From Methanosphaera sp. BMS (GTDB taxonomy: Archaea; Methanobacteriota; Methanobacteria; Methanobacteriales; Methanobacteriaceae), in the NCBI RefSeq assembly GCF_003268005.1, contig NZ_CP014213.1:2687501-2751500 (forward strand): DNA of 64,000 nt, written 5' to 3'. A program made the position numbers and the translations under genes. This document shows, piece by piece, positions 18,611 through 29,300 of this stretch (position 1 is its first letter; each line of letters starts with the position of its first letter). The notes under the pieces were generated by a model, which worked only from the letters and a program-made list of their open reading frames with translations, was not told where the DNA came from and did no database searches.

Positions 18611-20353
18611 CTATACTTGTTTATAATTATTTTTTTTTACAGTTATTATGGTACTGTTTAAACCTAATACTCGGGTATAATCTATCTTGTCTGCTATTTT
18701 ATTTAATACGGATATGTTATCGAACTTTAATTGATCTGATTCAATAACAGGGTTATATTCAACACCATCATCCTTTATGGATAAGATAATCTCTTCTTCA
18801 TTATCCTTAAGGTATAAATCAATAGTTCCCATAGATTCATTTAATTGAACAATGTTTGTTAATATTTCTTCCACTGCAAGACTTACACGGGTTGAATCAA
18901 GGTTATCTCCAAGATATTTGTTAATTTCACCGGATAATCCAACCGCTTCTTTGATGTTGGCATTTATTGTGTAATCAATGAAGTTCTTTTCATCCGATGA
19001 TTTGTTTATGAATAATCCATGATATTTTCCGTCGCTTTTTTTGTTAATGTATCTGGAATATCCGATTATGCATAGCAATACAGCTACTTCACTAACAAAA
19101 AATGAAAGCCATATTCCCAAATCACCCAATGCAAATACTAATATTACAAGTGATATCAATGGAAAGATTAAACCCTCAATAATTTGCATGATATTTGCTA
19201 TCTTATCCTTTTGTATGGCCTGTGCATAGAATATATACAGGAAATTAATTCCCAATGCAAGAAAACTTAATGAGAATAGTCGAACTGCATTCATTACATA
19301 TGGGATATATTCGGGGTTTTTTACCTTAAATAACAGCAGTAATATCTGAGGATAAATTGTAAGTATTGCAACAAAGACTAAGCTTACCACTATCATCATC
19401 TTCAAAGACTTGCTAGTCACATAGTCCACTCCAAGGTAATCCTTTTCCTTATAATAAACGCTTACAATAGGTGACATTGACTGTGCTATTCCAATAATGA
19501 ATATTGATATGATAAACAGGCTGTTATAGCACATGTTAAATGCAGCTAATCCAAGTGCACCTGCTATGTTTAATAGGATTATGTTGATTACATACAGCTT
19601 AATTGTAAGATATAACTGGGTTGATGCAGTTGAATACCCTGACTTACATATGTCCTTCAGGTACTTAATCATTGATAAAACACTTATTTTAATAAATTTA
19701 AGCGTTCTTGACTTTCTAAAGAAGTATGTAGACATGCATATTGAACCGATAATGAAACTGGTGGTGGTTGCTAATGCAGCACCTTCCAAACCTAGATTCA
19801 GGTAGGATATGAATATCACGTCTAATACCAGATTGCTAGCATTTGATATTACAAGTGATATGAATGGAAGCTTTAAAAATCCATCCGCTCGTATAAAGTA
19901 ACTCATTGACATCATATAGCACAGGAATGGTATACCTAATATATAGTACTTGAAAAATTGACCTACCAATGGTCTTAAGCTATCTGAAGAACATAATACA
20001 TGCAGTATGTTGTTGGAAAACAGTAAGCAAATCACTGTAATTACTATTCCAATAATAATCATGGACACTATCGATGAAGTGAATAGTTCATCACTTTTTT
20101 TGTTATCGAATTCCGCCTTTGCTATAGAACAAACTAGACTGCCCCCCAAGCCTATCATCCAATATAGTAAATTCAGTAAAGTTGAAACGGGTTCAATAAT
20201 CTGCATAACAGATAGGTTTATAACCCCAATCAGCATGCTAACCAATATTGAATCTATAAATATACTGATGTTACCCGCCATTGAAGTAAAAAGTGTGGGA
20301 ATTAAAAATTCCCTAAACTTAGTATTAATCAAATCATAATTTCTTTTATACAT
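18611..20353 (-). CDS. MATE-family efflux transporter fused to a C-terminal RsbW-like ATPase domain
   Basis: 580 residues. Residues 1-440 have about twelve hydrophobic segments and MATE features such as IPTLFTSMAGNISIFIDSI and the repeat-half start STASTQLYLTIK. Residues 457-575 are a cytoplasmic HATPase_c_2 domain with N-box VEEILTNIVQLNES and G1-like IKDDGVEYNPV. The Gly-rich G2 loop (GGLGI in the stand-alone kinase downstream) is missing, replaced by FDNISVLNKIADKI, so it may bind STAS without kinase activity. MATE proteins export small molecules using Na+ or H+ gradients. It lies 32 bases after the NRPS gene in the same operon, so the NRPS product is the likely cargo. Confidence 0.85.
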   Translation of the reverse strand: MYKRNYDLINTKFREFLIPTLFTSMAGNISIFIDSILVSMLIGVINLSVMQIIEPVSTLLNLLYWMIGLGGSLVCSIAKAEFDNKKSDELFTSSIVSMIIIGIVITVICLLFSNNILHVLCSSDSLRPLVGQFFKYYILGIPFLCYMMSMSYFIRADGFLKLPFISLVISNASNLVLDVIFISYLNLGLEGAALATTTSFIIGSICMSTYFFRKSRTLKFIKISVLSMIKYLKDICKSGYSTASTQLYLTIKLYVINIILLNIAGALGLAAFNMCYNSLFIISIFIIGIAQSMSPIVSVYYKEKDYLGVDYVTSKSLKMMIVVSLVFVAILTIYPQILLLLFKVKNPEYIPYVMNAVRLFSLSFLALGINFLYIFYAQAIQKDKIANIMQIIEGLIFPLISLVILVFALGDLGIWLSFFVSEVAVLLCIIGYSRYINKKSDGKYHGLFINKSSDEKNFIDYTINANIKEAVGLSGEINKYLGDNLDSTRVSLAVEEILTNIVQLNESMGTIDLYLKDNEEEIILSIKDDGVEYNPVIESDQLKFDNISVLNKIADKIDYTRVLGLNSTIITVKKNNYKQV

Positions 20354-20385
20354 TCAAAATACGCCCTCTTAAAGTATGTCGTCGA

Positions 20386-23300
20386 TTAGAAAAAATCCAC
20401 ATCACGTAGGTGCTTGATGAAGTTATAGATGTACTCCTTATCAATGAGTGGCCATACTATGCCCATACGATATAATGATTGGATTGTGAATTTATTGTCC
20501 ACGGGAAGCCATTTGCTTTTAATTTGACCTTCACCGACATTGGTGATGATACCTGATAATGCATCCTGTTTGGTTTCATCATTAAGTGCATCTTGCAGTG
20601 CTTCCTGATACTCCTCCTCTTCACAGCATTCAATATTAATATTTAAATCCCTGATTATCTCGATAACATCCGCAAAAGTTACAGTATGTGAATTATATGT
20701 ATGGAATACCGTACATTCTTTTGGTGTTTTTGATAATTCAACAATGGATTTGGCTGTAATGTCAATAGGGCTGAATTCAACAGGATTATCCAACATGTCA
20801 TATGACATTTTACCGATATTGACAAATGCCTTGAGTCTGTTTATAAATCCATTGGATTGATAATTGATTTGGAATTCACTGTCGGAGCTTCTTGCCATCA
20901 GGTTACCGGCACGCATGATTTTAACATCCATGTCATCTTCAACTGCCGCTTCAAGTATTGCACGTTCAGCAAGGAATTTACTGTTTAGATAAGCATTATC
21001 CAGATTTTGACCAATATACAGTTTATCTTCGGTAAATATTTCATCTTCCGGTGGGAAGTTATCTATACTTAAACCGGCAACACTATATGTGGAAACCTGC
21101 ACATATTTACATTCTTTTAATTTGGCAAATTTAAGTCCATTGATTACTCCTCCAAGGTTAATGTCCTCGATATCAGTACTGTTGGAGAAGTGTTTGACGT
21201 TAGCTGCACAGTTGATGATGGTATCGACGTTATATGTCATCATCTTCTCAAAATCACTAAATGAGGTGATGTCTGCTTCAATAACATGCAGTCGTTTGCC
21301 GAACAATTCCGAATAATCCTCTGAGAAGTAATAGAAGAGTAATGACTTGAGTCTGTCCTCTCCGGATAAACTTCCATGTGATCTTACGAAACAATATATA
21401 TTGCCGTCCTGAGTATTAATCAGCTCTTTAAATACGTGTATTCCTAAAAATCCTGTAGCACCTGTAAGCAATATATCTCCAAGTGAATCATCCATGTCTT
21501 TATTGACAAGATACTTCAAGTTGTTCTTTTTAAGTAATTTATTTATTTGTTCATAATCATACTTGCTTTCTTCCGCAACTTTTGTTGACGCACCATTGTA
21601 TACGAAATCCGCTAATTGTCTTGGTGTAGGATTTTTAAACACGTCACCATAGTAGACTTCATAATTCCTGTTTATTGCGGCCATCGTAATTTTTGTAACA
21701 AGCAGTGATGTACCACCTATCTCGAAGAAATTATCCGTTACGCTTACCTTGTCTAAGTCCAATATTTCTGCAAATGCATTGGCAAAGAATGCCTCAACAT
21801 CATTTTCAGGAGCAACATATTTTCTTATTAATTCAGGTTCTGGAAGATTCTTAAGATCTGTTTTTCCATTTAATGTCTGTGGCATCTCATCCAGTTGCAT
21901 GTATACTGTTGGAACCATGTAATATGTTAATTTCTCAGATAATGATTTTTTCAATTCATTAATATCAAATGAGAATTCATTGGATTTTCTGTGTGCATCA
22001 AAGTATTTGTCACCAACGGTAAAGTATGCACATAAATGCTGATTGTTTTTTATCTTTCGTACAACAACTGCAACATCCTTTATGGCTTCATACTTAGATA
22101 TGGCAGATTCAATTTCTCCAATTTCTATTCTTAATCCTCTGAGTTTTATCTGATTGTCTAAACGTCCCTGTATGTAAACATTTCCATCATCTGCTCTTTT
22201 TGCAAAGTCTCCTGATTTGTAGAATCTGACGTTGTTTATTTCAGTGTATGCTTCTTTGTTTTTCTCCGGACGATTGAGGTATGCTCGTGACACACCACTA
22301 CCTGCAATGTATAGTTCACCGATTACATTTGAAGGAAGTGGATTTGAGTCATAGTCCATAATTTCTTCATGAACATTAAACAATGCCTTTCCAACTGTTA
22401 TGTTTTCATTTTTAAGTTCCACGGTGTTACAGCTGATGGTTGTTTCCGTCGGACCATAAACGTTAAATAGTTTGGCATCGGTCTTTTCTCTTAACAATTC
22501 GTATAAGCGTTTAGGGAATGCTTCACCTGCAATGGAATAAACCTTGAACTTGTACATTTCATCTTTTATTTCATCTATATCCAGGTATTGGAGTAAACGT
22601 GATGGTGTAGCAGTGTAAACGGTAACATCATACTTTTTGATAAGATCCAATGTCTTTTTAGGGTCCTTGTATTCATCATCATCGGCAAATACTACCGGAA
22701 CACCATTTAATGTTGCACACATCAGTTCATGTAGGAATAAATCGAATGCTACTGTGGCATTGGATAGTACTCTGTAGTCTTCTTTTTTGTAGTTTGTTGC
22801 CAGTTCATATGTGTACACATTATCTGGGTGTGGGTACGTGAAGTTTGCCAGGTTTCGATGTTCCAGCATTACTCCCTTAGGTACTCCTGTTGAACCTGAA
22901 GTATATATCAGGTATGCCAAGTTTTCCCCTTTAACATCACTTTCAGGATTTGATGTATTTTCCTCTTCCAATAAATCATTGATATCCAGCAGATGTTCTT
23001 TATATTCACTTAAGTCAATGTTTTTGATTTCAACGATATCGTCCGTTATTATGTATTTGGAATTACTGTCTGTCAGTACGTGTTCTATTCTGTCTTTAGG
23101 ATAGTCTGAGTCTATTGGTATGAATGCAGCTCCTGCCTTTAATATTCCAAACATTGATGCAATAAAGTTGCTGTTTCTTTTTAAAACAATCATGACCTTA
23201 TCTTCTACACCAACGCCTAGTTTGATTAGTGCATTTGCTATCCTGTTTGCCTTCGTATTTAGCTGGTTGAATGTGTATGTGCCGTCACTGGCATATAATG

Positions 23301-26300
23301 CCATGTCTTCACTATTTTCTTTGACACAGTTTTCAAATATTTTATTAATTCTGTATTCTGGTATTGCTTCGATTTCAATGTCATCAATTGATATACAGTC
23401 TTTTTCTACTATTGAAATGCTATTTAATGGAGTGTTTTCATTGTATGTGATGAATTTATTTAACACTATATTAAAACTATCTACAAAGGTATTTATCAAA
23501 TCATCAGAGTATAATTCATTGTTGTATTGACATATGACCTTATATTCATCTCCAATATCCTCTATTTGGACACCCATATTGAATTTTAAGAAGTTATAAT
23601 CTATAAATTCACGTTTTACACTTCTCGAATCTATTTCAATGTTTTCATTAATCATACCCTGATAAGTATAAAGGAATTCCGGGGTTATATCATAATCGCT
23701 GGAAATCTTCGTTAATGGATATGAAGAGTATGTTAATACGTTTAACCATTCCTCATTTATATAACTTAAGTAATCGCTGATTGACAGTTCTGTATTTAAC
23801 TTTAATGCTAATGGTAATGTTTTAACCATCATTGCCAGAGTCTTTTCTTGTGCTTTCGTGTATCTTCCATTGGAAAGGGTTGCTATTAATACATTTTTAT
23901 TATATACAAATTTTGATAATACAAATGATGTAACGGCCATGAATAGATTGTTTGGATTGATGTTGTGTTCATCACAGAATCTGTTAATATCCTCCTTTTT
24001 AAGATAACTGGTTTTTTCCAGAGATACTCCATTCTCCTTTTGGCCATTTAAATCAGGAGAAATAAGAGTAGCTTCTTCAAACTCCTTGATTTTATCAAAG
24101 AAGAATAGTTCGGCCTCTTTATAAAGGTTTGATTTTTCTATTTTTGCTTCGTTTAATGAATATTCAAATCCGTCAATTTCTTCTATTGTGTAATCTTTGT
24201 CATCATAGATTTTGGCTATTTCATCAAAGAATATGTTAAGTGATGTACCATCCATTATGATATGGTGGAAATCCGCTAGCAATGTGGTATTTTCACATAT
24301 TTTAAAGCGGAATAATGGGCCTTCATCAAGTACAAATGTTTTTACAAAGTTGTCTTCATCCGCAGGATCATCCGTTATTTCAACAAATTCGTCTATTGTA
24401 AGGTTATCTCTTCTTTCCTGATATACTTCTCCATCATTCATGATTATCCTGGTTTTTAGATATGGATGATTATTGATGGCTGTTATAATCGCTGATTTTA
24501 ATTTATGAGGGTCGATTTCACTACCAAATTCAATTTTAATCGGCATGTTGTATGATAAATCTTCCGGTTTTTTAACGCACTCGAAATATACTCCCAATTG
24601 ATTAGGGGTTAACGGATACATATTTTGTGTATCATATTCTTCTATTTTGTCCTCTTTGATTAGCATTGAAATTTTTTCTATGGTCTTGCTTTTCATTACT
24701 TGAGTTATCATCAGTTGGGTTTTAAATTCCTCATAAATCTCAGATACTACTTGCATCATGGTTAATGAGGTTAGACCTATGGTAAACAGGTCGGTATCCA
24801 CACCGAATGAGGATATATTCAGAATTTCTGAGATGATGTCCCATAGTTTTTCTTCAATTTCATTGCTTGGGTTCTTGTAATTATCAATGTCTGTCTGTGG
24901 TTCTGGCAAGTTCTTCAAGTCAACTTTATCATTTGGCGTTCTAGGGAATTTATCTAATTCAGTAAAGAACGTTGGAATCATATAATAGACCAATGAATCT
25001 TCTAATTTTTCCCTGAGCTTGTCTATGTCGATAGAATACTCATCATCTTTCTTGTATTCCTCATAAACTGTGTAGTAGGCACATAAGTAATCGTTATCAT
25101 TAATGTTTCTTACCACAACGGCAACATCTTTTATTGCTTCACATTTGGATATGGCTGATTCAATTTCTCCAATTTCAATTCTCAAACCTCTAAGTTTAAT
25201 CTGATTGTCTAATCTTCCATAAACATATATTTGTCCATCTAAACCTCTTTTTGCAAGGTCTCCTGACTTATAATATCTGATGTCGTTTATTGTCGTGTAT
25301 GATTTGGCATTGTTTTCAGGACGATTGTGATATGCACGTGACACACCTAAACCTGCTATGTACAGCTCACCAATAACATTTGTTGGCAGTGGATTTGAGT
25401 CAAGATCCATTATCTGTTCTTTGACATTAAATAGTTCCTTTCCAACTGTGATGTTATTGTTGCTAAGTAATGCTGTGTTACAACTTATTGTGGTTTCCGT
25501 TGGTCCATATACATTGAATATATGGGCATCAGTATTTGCACTTAAATCCTCGTATAATCTGTTAGGGAATGGTTCTCCTGCTATAGCATATACTTTAAAC
25601 TTAAGCATGTCCTTTCTTATCTGTTTAATCTGCAGATATTGGAGTATTCTTGAAGGGGTTGCAGTATAAACGTTTGCTTTGTATTTTTCAACAAGTTCCA
25701 TGGTGGCTTTAGGGTCTTTATATGTGTTGTCATCAGCCAGTACTATAGGCACTCCATTCAGCAATGAACACATTGTTTCTTCCAGGAATACGTCGAATGC
25801 TACTGTGATTGTTGACAGTACCCTGTAGTCTTCTTTTTTGTAGTTTGTTGCCAGTTCATATGTGTACACATTATCTGGGTGTGGGTACGTGAAGTTTGCC
25901 AGGTTTTGATGTTCCAGCATTACTCCCTTAGGTAGTCCCGTTGAACCTGAAGTATATATCAGATATGCTAGGTTGGATTCGGTCACATTGGTTTCCGGAT
26001 TTTTGGTGTTTTCCTCTTCCAGCAAATCATTTATATTTAACAAGTAATTGTTGTATTCGCTTAAATCTAAATTTTTAATCTTTATTATTTCATCTGTTAT
26101 GATGTATTTGGAATTACTGTCTCTTAAAACGTGTTCTATTCTGTCTTTAGGATAGTCTGAGTCTATTGGTATGAATGCAGCTCCTGCCTTTAATATTCCA
26201 AACATTGATGCTATGAAGTTACTGTTTCTTTTGAGTATTATCATAACCTTGTCTTCAATATTAACTCCCTTTTTTATAAGTGCATTTGCTATTCTGTTTG

Positions 26301-29300
26301 CCTTGTTATTCAATTGGTTAAATGTGTATCTGCCATCACATGCATATACTGCTACATCATCACCATTTTCTTCTACACATGATTCAAAAATCTTATTTAC
26401 CCTTTTTTCTCCAATATCAATGTATTCAAGATCAGTTGGTGTCCAGTTATCCTCTTCGGTAATGGATATCTCTTTTAATTGTGTATTGTTGTACAGTGTT
26501 ATGAATTTTTCAACTACAATTCTTATGGAGTTAAGTAGTATGTCAATGTATTCATCTGAGTATAATTGATCGTTGTATTCACAGTTGATGTTATATTTAT
26601 CATCTATCTCTTCTACATTTATCATTATCTTGAACTTGACTCCTGAATCTCCTATAGCTTCTCTTTTAATGGTCATTCCATCCATATGTATATCTTCAAT
26701 AATTTTTCCTTGATAGGCATATAATATTTCGGGTGTTATGTTAAGTTCATCAGAAATTCTAGTCAACGGATATGATGAGTTTGCAAGAACATCCAACCAT
26801 TGATTGTTAATATAATGTAGATATTGCTCTATGGTAAATGAACTGTCTAAATTTAATGCAAGTGGAAGGGTTTTAACCATCATTGCCAGTGTTTTTTCCT
26901 GATATGGATTAAATCTGCCATTTGAAATTGTAGCTATTAACAGATCTTTATTATATACAAACTTTGAAAGTACCAGTGATACCACAGATAGGAATAGGTT
27001 ATTTTGACTGATGTTATTTTCATGACAGAAATTATCTATCTTATCCTGATTAAATAAGATGTCCTTAACTTTAACATTTGCTAAATTTTCATCACCATTA
27101 ATGTCTTGAGGAATAACGGTTGCTTCATCAAAGTCTTTGATTTTATCTTCAAAGAATTTTTTAGCTTCATTGAACTTATGGGATTCTTCCATCTTCAATT
27201 CATTCAGTGTATATTCATAACCATCCATTTGTTCTAATTCGTAATCCTTGTCATCATATATCCTGGCTATTTCATCAAAGAGTATATTTAGGGATATTCC
27301 ATCCACTATCAAATGATGGAAATCGGCAAGTAACATATTTTTTTCCACAATCTGGAATCTGAACAACTTTTCTTCATCAAGTTTAAACGGCCTTACAAAC
27401 TCATTTACATTAAGCTCATCGGTTATCTGGATTAATTCATTGATATTTGAGTCATCATCTCTTTTTTGATAGATTGTTCCATCTTTCATTACAATTTGTG
27501 TTTTGAGATATGGATGATTATTTATGGCCTGGATGATTGATGATTTAAGTTTGTCCGGGTTGATTTCATGTGTGTATCTCATCATCTTTGGCAGATTGTA
27601 TGTTAAGCTGTCAGGGTTTTTCATACAATCAAAGTATACTCCCAATTGGTTTGATGTTAAAGGGTAATATTCCTGTTTTTCATATTCGACTTTTTCTTGA
27701 CTGCTTATCTGGGATGCGATTTCTTCAATGGTTCTGTATTTTAAAATATCGGTCACATTTAATTCTATCTTAAGATTTTTATACAGATGGGTTATCAGTT
27801 TGATAACGGATAATGATGTTAAACCAATGCTGAAAAGATTGGTATTGACTCCGAATTTGTCAGTGTTCATGATTTTGGATACAATTGAATATATCTCTTC
27901 TTCAATATTATTTCTAGGCAGTATGATTTCCTCATCTGTTACAACTGGTTCGGGTAGTTTCTTGAAATTAATCTTACCGTTTGGCGTTTTAGGGAATGTA
28001 TCAAGTTGGGTATAATATGATGGAACCATATAATCCGGAAGAGTTAGGCCTAGTTGTTCCTTGAGTTTATTTATGTCAATCTCATTACTTGCAGTGTAAT
28101 ATGCACATAAGTGTTCCACATCATTTACCTTTTTAACCATTACTTTGCTTAATGTGATGTTTTCATAGTTACTGATGGCAGTCTCTATTTCGGATAGTTC
28201 TATTCTTAAACCTCTAAGCTTAATCTGGGTGTCATTTCTTCCTAAAACATACAGTTCTCCATACTTATCTTTTTTACCTAAGTCTCCGGTATTATAGTAG
28301 GGGATGTTGTTTATTGTGGAAAATACTTTATCGGTCTGTTCTTGATTGTTAAGATATCCTCTTGCTATTCCCGCTCCACCTACATAAATTTCACCGGTAA
28401 CATACGGGGGGAGTTGATTTCCATCAATATCCATGATTTTATCAACTACATTTAGCATAGACCAACCGGCGGTAACATTAGGATTATCCATTAACTTGTA
28501 ATGTGATGCAATTGTAACTTCTGTAGGTCCATATGAATTATATATTAAAGCGTCGGTATACTTGGATAAGTTATCATATAATACAGGTGGGAATGACTCT
28601 CCACCTACAATGATTATTTTACACTTTTTGACAGCTTCCTGAATTTCCTTAAGTTCCAAGTACTCGAGCAATCTTGTTGGTGTGGATCCAAAACCATCCG
28701 CGGCAGTCTTTTCAAATAATTTAACCAGTTTAAGTGGATTGATTGATTCCTCATCATTAGCAAATACCACAGGCAGTCCATTTAAGATAGTACCAAAGAT
28801 TTCCCTTAGGAATACTATAAAAGATACGGTTGAAATTGATATGAATTTTTCACATGCATGATTGAGTTGATATATTGGCTGATTTTCCTCTACATTGGCA
28901 ATGTAGTTTGATATTCCCCTATGGGTAATCATAACTCCTTTAGGTTTGCCTGTAGAACCGGATGTGTAAATTAGGAAACACAGATTATCCGGATTTAAAT
29001 TAACAGGGGGATTACTGTCGTCATTGTTATTTAATAGTTCCTCTACATTTATTCTATTTTCGCCATCATAGTCAATATCCTTACTTGTTATAACATATCT
29101 TGAATCACTATCTTCAAGTATCTGATTTATCCTTTTTTCAGGATATTTTGGATCAATTGGTATAAATGCCGCTCCTGCTTTAACAATTCCCAGTACTGTA
29201 GCTATCAGGTCGCTGTTTCGTTTCATCATGAACATTACTTTGTCTTCAACTTGCACGCCTCTTTGTATTAATCCATTGGCAATCTTATTTGCTTTACTAT

